Positions 1-7,791 of a stretch of DNA of 50,902 bases are shown here, piece after piece. The notes under the pieces were generated by a model. That model did no database searches. It was given only the letters and a program-made list of their open reading frames with translations, and was not told where the DNA came from. The position numbers were made by a program, and so were the translations under genes. Positions within the stretch are counted from its first letter, which is position 1; the number at the start of each line of letters is the position of its first letter. The DNA is from Thermophagus xiamenensis (lineage in GTDB: Bacteria; Bacteroidota; Bacteroidia; Bacteroidales; Marinilabiliaceae): NCBI RefSeq assembly GCF_900112795.1, contig NZ_FONA01000026.1, positions 1 through 50,902 of the forward strand, in the 5' to 3' direction.

Positions 1-103
1 GGCTTTTCCCTCTGTCTAATAGTGTTTTTACTGTATACCACATATCAATTACATACATTATGCCTTTTGTTTATGATTTTCAAAAGGCAAGTTAACAATA
101 AGC

Positions 104-163
104 TTTCCAGAGCTCACATTTCTTCATTTCGCTTCGCTCATTCATCAATGAGAGCTCTGGAAA
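104..163. repeat. 12-bp perfect inverted repeat
   Basis: The arms TTTCCAGAGCTC (104-115) and GAGCTCTGGAAA (152-163) are perfectly complementary and separated by 36 bases. The loop is rich in short TTCATT and CGCTTCGCTC motifs. It lies in non-coding DNA before the tandem hairpin array. It could be a cruciform, an RNA hairpin, or the end of a mobile element cut by the window edge. Confidence 0.7.
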
Positions 164-165
164 AG

Positions 166-213
166 TGGTATACTTTTGATGAATATTGGTGGTATACTTC
201 TGATGAATATTAA
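166..213. repeat. Two tandem copies of a 24-bp repeat
   Basis: Two direct copies (166-189 and 190-213) share TGGTATACTT, a T/C difference, then TGATGAATATT. The first copy contains TACTTTTG, which fits the Bacteroidetes -7 motif TAnnTTTG, but no matching TTTG lies upstream, so promoter activity is doubtful. The repeat makes the end of a short open frame read as a duplicated peptide, which I do not regard as a gene. Confidence 0.65.
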
Positions 214-217
214 CAAA

Positions 218-290
218 TAGCTCCGAAGGAGCTAAACCTTTGTAGCCGTTGGTATATGAGAAAAGCCTGAGCCCCGGTAGGGGCGATATC
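218..290. repeat. REP-like pair of short GC-rich hairpins
   Basis: Two compact palindromes stand close together: TAGCTCC/GGAGCTA around a GAA loop (218-234) and GCCCC/GGGGC (271-284). The second is followed by GATATCT. Short extragenic palindromes of this form are common in Bacteroidota genomes. No gene is visible around them, and no RAYT transposase is in the window. Confidence 0.5.
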
Positions 291-314
291 TATCTTATGA
301 AAAGGATTCCTGGG

Positions 315-535
315 TTTATGCGAAGGTCTCCGACCTTTATGCGAAGGTTTCCGACCTTTGTGCGGGGGTCTCCGACCTTTATGCGAAGGTTTCCGACCTT
401 TGTGCGAAGGTCTCCGACCTTTATGCAAAGGTCTCCGACCTTTATGCAAAGGTTTCCGACCTTTATGCGAAGGTTTCCGACCTTTATGCGAAGGTTTCCG
501 ACCTTTGTGCGAAGGTTTCCGACCTTTATGCAGAG
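315..535. repeat. Minisatellite: ten 21-bp hairpin units
   Basis: Ten full units (315-335 through 504-524) and a partial eleventh form a head-to-tail array. The consensus is TTTATGCGAAGGTTTCCGACC with four variable sites, all transitions. Each unit contains AAGGT(C/T), a three-base TCC loop and GACCTT, which is a 6-bp stem. Because 21 is divisible by three, the array leaves several frames open on both strands, giving low-complexity seven-residue repeats. I see no signal sequence, promoter or ribosome site that would make any of these a credible gene. Confidence 0.9.
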
Positions 536-599
536 TTAAAAGTCCGAAATTTTTGAGAAATTCACGGTATTGTGTGGGAGATTTTTTAGTTAACAGACA

Positions 600-1754
600 T
601 TAGTTTTTGAAATGCCTATGTTTAAGAAAGCTCAAAATTACCAACATTAAAATGATGAATGTAATTAAAATTAAAATGAGCTGTTTTATTCCGAATTGAT
701 TGAGGATAAAACCTGTCAGGGAATTGAGAAGCATATTTCCAACCAGTGAAATACCAATAACTATGCTAAAGGCTGTGCCGGAATTATAGGGGAATGCCCT
801 GGCGGTGAAACCCAACATTACAGGGAATGAAGCAGCTATGCCAATGCCCATAACCGCACTTGAGGATATACCCATGAATAATGAAGAAGCGAAATTAAGA
901 ATGATAATTCCCAGGAATATCACAGCCATACTGCCGAAAATGATAATTATGGGTGATATTCGTTTCAATATCTGGCTAAGGAATAATCTTGTAATAGTAA
1001 TTCCAATAGCAATAGCGGTGATGGCGTATAAGGCCTTGTCGTATGAAATATCCGCAACTTCCATCAGATAAGTTGGTGTCCAGGCAGGAATTATAGCTTC
1101 CAAAGCACCGTAAAAAAAGAGGAAAAGACCAATTGATAATATTACGGGATTGGAGAAAAATTTAAAATATCCTTTAAATGAAACGGGCTTTGACTTTTTG
1201 GCAGACGGAAATTTCAGTAGTAAAACTAAAATAAATGGAATTAATAATATGATGGCGACAATTAATAAAATGGTCTGATAATCCATAGCCTTATCCAGAA
1301 GCAAAGAGGTGAGCAAGGGGAATCCAAGTGCACCAATTCCATAAAAGACGCCAAGTAAGCTTAGATAAGCACTGCTGTTTTGCGGATATAAATCTGCTAC
1401 TAACATATTGGTTACCCCATTGATGCTTCCTCCGCCTAATCCCATGACGAAAAACATGAAAGGAACCAGATTGACCCTGACGGAAAATGTTATTCCGGTA
1501 ATTCCCAAAATCACCAGTAGCACTCCGCCAAGCATTACCGGTTTATAACCAAACCGCTCGGCTATAGGTCCAAAAGTAAATGAGCCAATCAGTATTCCTG
1601 CCGCCAATACCGAGGCACAAAAACCAATAAATAATTTATCAACCCGGAAATTGATGGTTAAATAGTTGTTGATGGTTCCCACCGCAACCATGGTAATGCC
1701 AAAGAGCATCATTACCATGCCTGCTGCCAGAAAATGAACACTCTTTTTTCTCAT
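600..1754 (-). CDS. MFS transporter, sugar-permease-like
   Basis: This 384-residue protein has about twelve hydrophobic helices and a short basic stretch near residues 185-195 between the two six-helix halves. Both features are typical of the major facilitator superfamily. The loop after the second helix reads GPIAERFGYKP, a variant of the MFS motif A. The N-terminal part resembles fucose/glucose-permease and FGHS-type families, so a sugar or another small organic solute is the likely cargo, but the substrate cannot be read from sequence. It would sit in the inner membrane. The ATG at 1754 is the natural start. The gene stands alone: the next gene on the same strand starts 1.2 kb upstream, and 254 bp of non-coding DNA lie between them. 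Confidence 0.85.
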   Translation of the reverse strand: MRKKSVHFLAAGMVMMLFGITMVAVGTINNYLTINFRVDKLFIGFCASVLAAGILIGSFTFGPIAERFGYKPVMLGGVLLVILGITGITFSVRVNLVPFMFFVMGLGGGSINGVTNMLVADLYPQNSSAYLSLLGVFYGIGALGFPLLTSLLLDKAMDYQTILLIVAIILLIPFILVLLLKFPSAKKSKPVSFKGYFKFFSNPVILSIGLFLFFYGALEAIIPAWTPTYLMEVADISYDKALYAITAIAIGITITRLFLSQILKRISPIIIIFGSMAVIFLGIIILNFASSLFMGISSSAVMGIGIAASFPVMLGFTARAFPYNSGTAFSIVIGISLVGNMLLNSLTGFILNQFGIKQLILILITFIILMLVILSFLKHRHFKN

Positions 1755-2008
1755 ACAAGGTTTATCTCTTCAAACTTGCGAGGCATGGAATATTCAGGCA
1801 GGTGATATTTCCCAATCGATTTGTGTCAAAATTGTGCATTGTTACTTTAAGTGGTTGAATTTAGGGTATTGAATGATATATTCCGTCCCCAATTAAAGTT
1901 TAATTGAAGGGAAATGATTATCAATTCAACTGAATATTCTTTGCCTCGTAGTTTCTTATGCCTGATATTAACTGACTGTAAACAAAAACTAAATTTCTTA
2001 TTGGCTTT

Positions 2009-3001
2009 TTACTTTAATACTTTTTCTATTTTGTTGAGCTCTTCTTCGGTGAAATTTAGGTTTTTAAGTGCATCCAGATTGTTTTTCAGTTGTTCCACCC
2101 TGCTGGCACCTATAAGAACGGATGTTACCCGTTGGTCTTTCAGCAGCCAGGCAATAGCCATTTGTGCAAGCGATTGTCCTCGTTGTTGGGCCAGCTTGTT
2201 CAGGGCAACAAGTTTTTCCCTGACCTGAGGCGTAAGGGCTTCCTTTTTCAGAAAACCATGAGGTTTGGCCATTCTTGAATCCTCAGGTATTTCATTGAGG
2301 TATTTATCGGTTAGCAGTCCTTGAGCCAAAGGTGAAAAAACGATGGAACCAATTCCTCTTCTGCCAAGTACTTCCAATAGTCCATCACTTTCAACCCATC
2401 GGTCGAGCATGTTATAGCGCGGTTGATGAATTAAAAGAGGAACGCCTAAACTGCGAAGTATGGTCTCGGCTTTTTGTGTCATCTCGGCATTATAGTTGGA
2501 GATGCCGGCATAGAGGGCTTTCCCTTGTTTTACAGCCTGCGCCAGAGCACCCATTGTCTCTTCCAAAGGCGTGTGGGGGTCGGGTCGGTGCGAGTAAAAA
2601 ATATCCACATAGTCCAACCCCATACGTTTAAGACTTTGGTCGAGACTTGCCAGAAGATATTTGCGGGAACCACCGTCACCATAGGGACCCGGCCACATCA
2701 GGTATCCTGCTTTGGTAGAGATAATCATCTCATCACGATAGGGTTTGAAATCGGTTGCCAGAATACGTCCGAAATTTTCTTCGGCACTGCCCGGCACCGG
2801 CCCGTAGTTGTTTGCCAGATCGAAATGAGTGATTCCATGGTCAAAGGCATATCGTAAAATCTTTCTTCCGTTTTCAAAAACATCCACCGACCCAAAGTTG
2901 TGCCATAAACCCAATGATAAGGCCGGCAGTTTTATCCCACTCTTTCCGCAGCGACGGTAGAGCATGGTATCATATCTGTTTTCTTGTGCTTGATAGTTCA
3001 T
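2009..3001 (-). CDS. yghZ: Aldo/keto reductase, YghZ/Gpr family
   Basis: This 330-residue TIM-barrel oxidoreductase probably reduces aldehydes with NADPH. The E. coli homologue YghZ acts on L-glyceraldehyde 3-phosphate and detoxifies methylglyoxal. The aldo/keto reductase tetrad is visible: Asp61 and Tyr66 in DLANNYGP, Lys97 in STKAGY and His138 in YSHRPDP. The N-terminal block YRRCGKSGIKLPALSLGLWH and the block WPGPYGDGGSRKYLLASLDQ are close to YghZ, so the family assignment is firm even though the substrate is inferred. The length matches the family. The gene is monocistronic, with a repeat-filled gap on its upstream side. Confidence 0.9.
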   Translation of the reverse strand: MNYQAQENRYDTMLYRRCGKSGIKLPALSLGLWHNFGSVDVFENGRKILRYAFDHGITHFDLANNYGPVPGSAEENFGRILATDFKPYRDEMIISTKAGYLMWPGPYGDGGSRKYLLASLDQSLKRMGLDYVDIFYSHRPDPHTPLEETMGALAQAVKQGKALYAGISNYNAEMTQKAETILRSLGVPLLIHQPRYNMLDRWVESDGLLEVLGRRGIGSIVFSPLAQGLLTDKYLNEIPEDSRMAKPHGFLKKEALTPQVREKLVALNKLAQQRGQSLAQMAIAWLLKDQRVTSVLIGASRVEQLKNNLDALKNLNFTEEELNKIEKVLK

Positions 3002-3089
3002 AAATTATATTTTTATAATATTTGTTGAAATGTCGTGTTTTTTATCCGTATAAATTTTACTTACTTCATAGGTATATTGTTTTTAAAGT

Positions 3090-3311
3090 AGTCATTAGTG
3101 GTTAGTCCTTAGTCATTAGTTAATCAATACTAGTCACTAATAACTGTTGACTATTGACTAATCACTAATGACTAATGACTTCTTCTGCCTTCTGCCTGTG
3201 CACTTCTGCCTTGGGCTTTTTTGTGAGAATCTCTCATTGTCATGCTCGTTTCATCTATACATCTATCATCTAAATATCTGCCATCTAAATATCTATTATC
3301 TAAACATCTAT
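3090..3311. repeat. Compound dispersed repeat plus 15-bp x4 tandem
   Basis: From 3090 to 3181 a TAGTCATTAGTGGTTAGTC-type block meets its inverted counterpart, GACTAATCACTAATGACTA, with one mismatch, so the stretch can form a long hairpin. It is followed by a CTTCTGCCTTCTGCC-type block (about 3180-3213) and then CATGCTCGTTTCATC (3241-3255). From 3252 to 3311 a 15-bp unit, CATCTAAATATCTAT and variants, occurs four times and runs up to the stop codon of the M64 peptidase gene. The first two blocks recur almost unchanged near 25096-25275 and inverted near 41290-41450. Confidence 0.8.
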
Positions 3312-4603
3312 CATTTGTTTTTTCCTGCATAAAATTTCACCATTTGGGCTATGGCCTTTTGGCATACTTCACAGAAACCTTCGGCATCATTCGATTTCAT
3401 TCGGCAGTTAAATGCCGGCCGGTAAATTCCTTTTGCCGAATAGCCGGCACCTTCAAAAACGCCTGTTGCCGATTCATATTGTGGCAGAGGTGGTGTTGGA
3501 ACAGGAACATTATCGGCAATTAAATGTTTCCATTTTTTGTCGAAAGCTATTAATGTGGTGATGTTCGGGTTCCAAGGCTCATGATTTAAGTCATAAAAGT
3601 CGGAATTATCATCGTAATAATATTCATCTGCCAGTCCGGCCAGACCATGTCCGAGCTCATGGACAAATACTTCGTTGGAGTGTTTATTTCGGGCTGAGGT
3701 TATGGAAAAATGGTTGTAAACACCTCCGCCACCGTATTTGTCGGAATTAACCAGCAGTACAATGTGGTCGTGCGGTACTCCGGCCGCATAGTCGTAAATG
3801 GTCCAGGTGCTGAAGCTTTCCAGATAACGTTCCGACCCAAAAGTGGAGAATGAGCTATTCATGGGTGTTTGACGCCAAATTTGTTTTGAGGGAATATCTG
3901 TCCCTGTTTCTGGTGAAGCGATAAACCTGGCCCTGATGGTGATTTTATTTTTTAATTGACTATATGGTTTCATTCCAAGCAGATAATTACTCATTTTTTT
4001 TGCATCAATAAAGAATTGATTTTTTTCTGCCCGGGTGTATCCTTCGGCAAGAATGAGCAAATCAGTTTGTTGAGATGGTTTATTTTTACCGTGTAATAAT
4101 TTAATAGGATGTTCATCCGGGGTTTTCACTTCCATTATAGGAGATTTATGAGGCGAGAATTTTTCACGTAGGAGTGGTTTAAAACTATTAGACTTGTTTC
4201 GAGCTTCAAAAATAAGGTATACATCGTTGAGAGGCCATGGAGCTTCAATTGTTTGTTCGAATGCTTTTACTACCTGTTGGGCAGGGGTAGTGACCCGCCA
4301 TTCTTCGAACAAAGTGCAAAAGCCTTTAATGAAAAGGGTGTCTTGCGTTTTACCGTCTAATAACACTAACCGGTAGGTTCCGTAATCGAATGGCGGCAGG
4401 TTTTGATGTTGATTACCACTATAGCCTGAAATTTTTTTAAAGTGGGCAATGGCTATTTTTTGTTGGTTATAATTTCCGGAAAGAACAAAGTCAATTCTTA
4501 ACGTTTGATTGTAATTGAAAAACTCATGATTTTGTCCTATGCTATAGGTAACCTGCAAAAGGCAATAAAAGTACAGGGCAATATGTTTAAAAGAAGGTAG
4601 CAT
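3311..4603 (-). CDS. Secreted M64-family (IgA-peptidase-like) metallopeptidase
   Basis: This is a 430-residue zinc peptidase with an N-terminal signal segment (about residues 1-23) and a beta-rich region typical of the M64 N-terminal domain. The catalytic domain carries HELGH at 315-319 followed by DEY at 326-328, the family pattern HExGHxxxxLxDEY. A C-terminal segment has FNCRMKSNDAEGFCEVC, where conserved cysteines are likely structural. Family members are exported; IgA cleavage is known only for the Clostridium ramosum enzyme, so the substrate here is unknown. There is no type IX sorting domain, so a periplasmic or outer-membrane-associated location is more likely than secretion to the medium. 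It is divergent from the next gene, with 105 bp between them. Confidence 0.85.
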   Translation of the reverse strand: MLPSFKHIALYFYCLLQVTYSIGQNHEFFNYNQTLRIDFVLSGNYNQQKIAIAHFKKISGYSGNQHQNLPPFDYGTYRLVLLDGKTQDTLFIKGFCTLFEEWRVTTPAQQVVKAFEQTIEAPWPLNDVYLIFEARNKSNSFKPLLREKFSPHKSPIMEVKTPDEHPIKLLHGKNKPSQQTDLLILAEGYTRAEKNQFFIDAKKMSNYLLGMKPYSQLKNKITIRARFIASPETGTDIPSKQIWRQTPMNSSFSTFGSERYLESFSTWTIYDYAAGVPHDHIVLLVNSDKYGGGGVYNHFSITSARNKHSNEVFVHELGHGLAGLADEYYYDDNSDFYDLNHEPWNPNITTLIAFDKKWKHLIADNVPVPTPPLPQYESATGVFEGAGYSAKGIYRPAFNCRMKSNDAEGFCEVCQKAIAQMVKFYAGKNK

Positions 4604-4645
4604 GTAGCATTAAGAAAATAATAGGTTCCGATAAAATAGAATAAT

Positions 4646-4653
4646 TACTTTTG
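4646..4653 (+). promoter_or_regulatory. Possible -7 promoter element for ybdG-like gene
   Basis: TACTTTTG matches the Bacteroidetes -7 consensus TAnnTTTG and lies 56 bp before the channel ATG. No clear TTTG is found at the -33 distance; the nearest resemblance is TTCC at 4626. It is therefore only a candidate. Confidence 0.4.
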
Positions 4654-4708
4654 CATTCTTAAGTAAAACAATAAATCAAAAGTAAAAAAAGAATTGAATA
4701 GATAAAAG

Positions 4709-5995
4709 ATGGAAGAAGTAAAGTCACAAACCGGATGGTTATCCCAATGGTTTACCGACAAGCTTGGGATGTTAAATATTTCCGACTATTGGATAGGTGC
4801 CATTGAGTCGGTTGTTTCACTGATAGCAATCATTGCACTGGCATATTTGGCCTTTTTTATAGCGCGAAAAATTTTTCTGCTGAACCTGATTCGGATGGTG
4901 CGCAAGACGCGTTCCAAAATGGATGATTATTTGGTTCAGCGAAAGGTGTTTCACTGGTTGGCTCATTTGGTGCCCATTGTCATTATTTACCTCTTATCGC
5001 ACTGGATGTGGGGTGATGACCCCGAAAGGTTAAAGTTGTATCATAAGATAGTATCGTTATACCTGACGGTGGTGTTGGTAATGAGCTTCAGAGCATTGAT
5101 TAATGCTTTTGAAGATATATACAACACTTTTCCGTTTGCTGCAGAGCGGCCAATAAAGGGCTACCTTCAGGTTATTCATCTGGTGGCAGTAATAGTCGGT
5201 GTTCTTATTTCCATTTCTATCATATTTAATGTTAAGGTTTTAAATATATTAGCCGGTATGGGTGCTATGGCCGCCGTACTGATGCTGGTTTTCAGGGATT
5301 CCATTTTGGGATTGGTGGCAGGTGTTCAGCTTTCGGCCAACAGAATGGTTAAAGTGGGTGACTGGATATCCATGCCCAGCCATCATGCCGATGGAACGGT
5401 TATGGAAATAACTTTAAATACGGTTAAAGTAAGAAATTGGGATAAAACCATTTCGACCATTCCCACCTACGCCATGGTGTCCGATTCATTTATTAATTGG
5501 CGGGGGATGGAAGAGTCGGGCGGAAGGCGTATTGCCCGTGCCATCAATATTGACCTTCGAAGCGTTAAATTTTGTACGCCTGAAATGCTTGAGAAATTTC
5601 GGAAAATCCATCATCTGAAAGATTATATCGACCAGCGGCAAAAAGAAATTGAAGAATATAACCGCAAACATAATGTTGACGAGTCGTTACCTGTTAATGG
5701 CCGACGGATGACCAATCTCGGCGTCTTTCGTAAATACCTGGAAAATTACATTTCCAATCATCCTAAAATACATAAGGGTATGACGCTTATTATTCGTCAT
5801 CTGGAACCCACCGAAAAAGGTCTGCCCATTCAGATTTATGCTTTCTCAAAAGAGGTTGAATGGGCTAAATATGAGAGTGTTCAGGCCGATATTTTCGACC
5901 ATATATTGGCTATTATTCCATTGTTTGAATTAAGGGTATTTCAAAATCCCGGAGGTGAAGATTTGAAAGAGATTATAAATAGCCTTTCAAATTGA
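4709..5995 (+). CDS. ybdG: MscS-family mechanosensitive channel, YbdG-like
   Basis: This 428-residue membrane protein has several hydrophobic helices in its first half, a pore-lining helix around LNILAGMGAMAAVLMLVFRD, and the MscS beta domain around residues 200-260 (VKVGDWISMPS, then TVMEITLNTVKVRNWDKT). The long charged C-terminal part and overall length match E. coli YbdG (about 415 residues), a miniconductance channel that opens under hypo-osmotic stress in the inner membrane. The assignment to this subgroup rather than to small MscS rests on length and the extended C-terminus. The gene stands alone, with its own promoter candidate upstream. Confidence 0.88.
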   Translation: MEEVKSQTGWLSQWFTDKLGMLNISDYWIGAIESVVSLIAIIALAYLAFFIARKIFLLNLIRMVRKTRSKMDDYLVQRKVFHWLAHLVPIVIIYLLSHWMWGDDPERLKLYHKIVSLYLTVVLVMSFRALINAFEDIYNTFPFAAERPIKGYLQVIHLVAVIVGVLISISIIFNVKVLNILAGMGAMAAVLMLVFRDSILGLVAGVQLSANRMVKVGDWISMPSHHADGTVMEITLNTVKVRNWDKTISTIPTYAMVSDSFINWRGMEESGGRRIARAINIDLRSVKFCTPEMLEKFRKIHHLKDYIDQRQKEIEEYNRKHNVDESLPVNGRRMTNLGVFRKYLENYISNHPKIHKGMTLIIRHLEPTEKGLPIQIYAFSKEVEWAKYESVQADIFDHILAIIPLFELRVFQNPGGEDLKEIINSLSN

Positions 5996-6029
5996 AAGCA
6001 ACTTTCCTTTCTGTTAATTTATAACCGGA

Positions 6030-6037
6030 TATTTTTG
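6030..6037 (+). promoter_or_regulatory. Possible -7 promoter element for Lrp-like gene
   Basis: TATTTTTG fits TAnnTTTG. A near-match TTTC stands 18 bases upstream where TTTG is expected. The site would leave a leader of about 100 nt before the regulator ATG at 6142. The following AT-rich stretch (ATTAATTTCGTCATTAATTATTAG) has Lrp-box-like character and could be an autoregulatory site, but that is inference. Confidence 0.4.
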
Positions 6038-6141
6038 TAATGATTTTGTTGGAATAGTGGATAATTAGTATTAATTTCGTCATTAATTATTAGAAATAAA
6101 CCCCAAATAGTTTTAAATTCTAACATTTATCATTTTTTGAT

Positions 6142-6606
6142 ATGGAGAGCCATTTTCAAATTGATAGTCTTGACAAGAAAATATTGTCAATGATTACGAA
6201 AAATGCACGTGTTCCCTTTCTGGAAGTAGCCCGCGAATGTAAAGTTTCAGGAGCAGCTATTCACCAGCGCATCCAGCGATTAATGAATATGGGTGTAATA
6301 AAGGGGTCGGAATTTATTATTAATCCCGCCAAGATAGGTTACCACACCTGCGCTTTTATAGGAATATTTCTTAAAAAAGCCAGTTTGTTTGACAAAGTGG
6401 CCAAAATGTTGGAAGAGATTCCGGAAGTGGTTGAATGTCATTATACAACCGGTGAATATGCCATGTTTGTGAAAATTTTTGCCAAAAGCAATGAACACCT
6501 GAAAAGAATTTTGCACGATAAACTGCAAAATATCCCCGGAATTGCTTCTACTGAGACCATTATATCATTGGATGAGTCCTTTAAACGGCAATTGCCTATT
6601 GAGTAA
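6142..6606 (+). CDS. Lrp/AsnC-family transcriptional regulator
   Basis: This 154-residue protein opens with LDKKILSMITKNARVPFLEVA, the winged helix-turn-helix start of the Lrp/AsnC family (about residues 9-65). A RAM/AsnC ligand-binding ferredoxin-like domain follows, with VVECHYTTGEYAMFVKI near residues 97-113, where family members carry the V-x-G-x-x-D-x-x-(L/V) type motif. The regulated genes and effector amino acid cannot be told from sequence. It is not in an operon with the channel gene (146 bp apart) and converges on the 5'-nucleotidase genes. Confidence 0.9.
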   Translation: MESHFQIDSLDKKILSMITKNARVPFLEVARECKVSGAAIHQRIQRLMNMGVIKGSEFIINPAKIGYHTCAFIGIFLKKASLFDKVAKMLEEIPEVVECHYTTGEYAMFVKIFAKSNEHLKRILHDKLQNIPGIASTETIISLDESFKRQLPIE

Positions 6607-6656
6607 TCCGGTCTATTGTCTGTTATAAAAAGTGTACAGGCAAAAGGCAGGAAAAG

Positions 6657-6723
6657 TTTTTAGTGATTAGTCAACAGTCATTAGTGCAATCATTACTAAT
6701 GACTGTTCGCTAATCACTAAAAA
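6657..6723. repeat. Long hairpin-forming dispersed repeat
   Basis: Two nested pairs of perfect arms build one hairpin: TTTTTAGTGATTAG (6657-6670) with CTAATCACTAAAAA (6710-6723), and AACAGTCATTAGT (6673-6685) with ACTAATGACTGTT (6695-6707). This gives 27 paired bases and a 9-base loop. It sits between two convergent genes and could act as a bidirectional transcription stop. It belongs to the TAGTCATTAG repeat family seen in six other gaps. Confidence 0.8.
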
Positions 6724-6831
6724 CTAATATTGACTAATCACTAAAACCTAACTTAAACCTAACTTAAATTTCCATTCGACCAAACATTTTACATTGTAAA
6801 GAAATCAGGTCGTTATTGGACATCTTCTTTT

Positions 6832-7740
6832 TTATTTTATCAAATGTTGCGTAGCCAAAAATAGAGGTTCTTTTTTGTCAGGTATAATTTCCATATGTCC
6901 AAGAATTACACCTGCCCATCCCACCTGATTGATGATTACAGGTTTTCCGACTTTATTTTTAACAATTTCGGGCTTTGGCATAAAGGTATGTGAATGGCCA
7001 CCAATAATAATGTCGATTGAAGCGGTGAGAGCCGCTGTTTTTTTGTCCGATTCGGGTCTGTCGGGTGCACTGGTGTAGCCCATGTGTGAGAGGGCAATCA
7101 CCAGGTTGCATTTTTTCTCTTCTTTGAGAAAGCGAGCCGTTTTTTCGCCTGTTTCGACCGGGTCGAGCCATTTCATCCCTTCATAATTTGCCGGTGAAAC
7201 CAATCCGCCTGGATTGACACCCAGTCCGATGAGACCAACGCGAAAGGGGCCTTTTTCTATAATTTTCCACGGGATTATTTTATCTTTTAAAACGGTTTGG
7301 CTGAAATCATAATTGGTTGAAATAAAGGGGAAATTGGCATATTGCAATTGCCTTGCCAGATGGTCCATGCCGTTATCAAACTCATGATTTCCGATGGTTG
7401 CAGCATCATATTTCATTTTTGACATGAGTTCCAGTTCCGGTTTGCCACCAAAGAAATTAAAATAGGGTGTACCCTGGAAGATATCACCCGCATCCAGTAA
7501 TAATACATTGGAATGCTTTTGTCGTAACTGTTGAATTAATGTGGCGCGCCGGGCAAAACCGCCCTGATTGGGAAATTTGGGATGATTGACGGGAAAAGGT
7601 TCAAGGTGGCTATGAACATCGTTTGTATGCAGTATGGTAAGGGATTGGCCCGATGCTTTGGCTAACAAAGGCAAGGGGAGGGAAAGTGCCACACCGCCAC
7701 CTATAAGTGTTTTTAAGAAGGTCCGTCGGTTTGTATTCAT
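6832..7740 (-). CDS. 5'-nucleotidase catalytic domain, Tat-exported metallophosphatase
   Basis: This 302-residue protein has the twin-arginine signal NRRTFLK at residues 4-10, followed by a hydrophobic stretch, so it is probably exported folded to the periplasm. The calcineurin-like dinuclear metal site is complete: LHTNDVHSH (Asp41, His43), GDIFQ, GNHEFDN, an ALSHMG block and GGHSHTF. Together they define the UshA/5'-nucleotidase catalytic domain. The usual C-terminal substrate-specificity domain is missing and is instead encoded by the next gene upstream on the same strand, 51 bp away. Nucleotide or UDP-sugar hydrolysis is likely but not shown. Confidence 0.88.
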   Translation of the reverse strand: MNTNRRTFLKTLIGGGVALSLPLPLLAKASGQSLTILHTNDVHSHLEPFPVNHPKFPNQGGFARRATLIQQLRQKHSNVLLLDAGDIFQGTPYFNFFGGKPELELMSKMKYDAATIGNHEFDNGMDHLARQLQYANFPFISTNYDFSQTVLKDKIIPWKIIEKGPFRVGLIGLGVNPGGLVSPANYEGMKWLDPVETGEKTARFLKEEKKCNLVIALSHMGYTSAPDRPESDKKTAALTASIDIIIGGHSHTFMPKPEIVKNKVGKPVIINQVGWAGVILGHMEIIPDKKEPLFLATQHLIK

Positions 7741-7791
7741 GATATTCGGCTTCTATTATCAATTAGATGACTATTAAATCTTTTACACTGT

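Noticed and set aside
22-213. Short 63-residue frame at the left end
   Set aside because: It runs through an inverted repeat and the 24-bp duplication, and its residues look like translated non-coding DNA.
315-535. CRISPR-like array
   Set aside because: The units are directly adjacent with no spacers and there are no cas genes.
210-603. Three overlapping open frames across the 21-bp array, on both strands
   Set aside because: All arise because the unit length is divisible by three and lacks stops. The products are low-complexity heptapeptide repeats without start context, signal sequence or neighbours.
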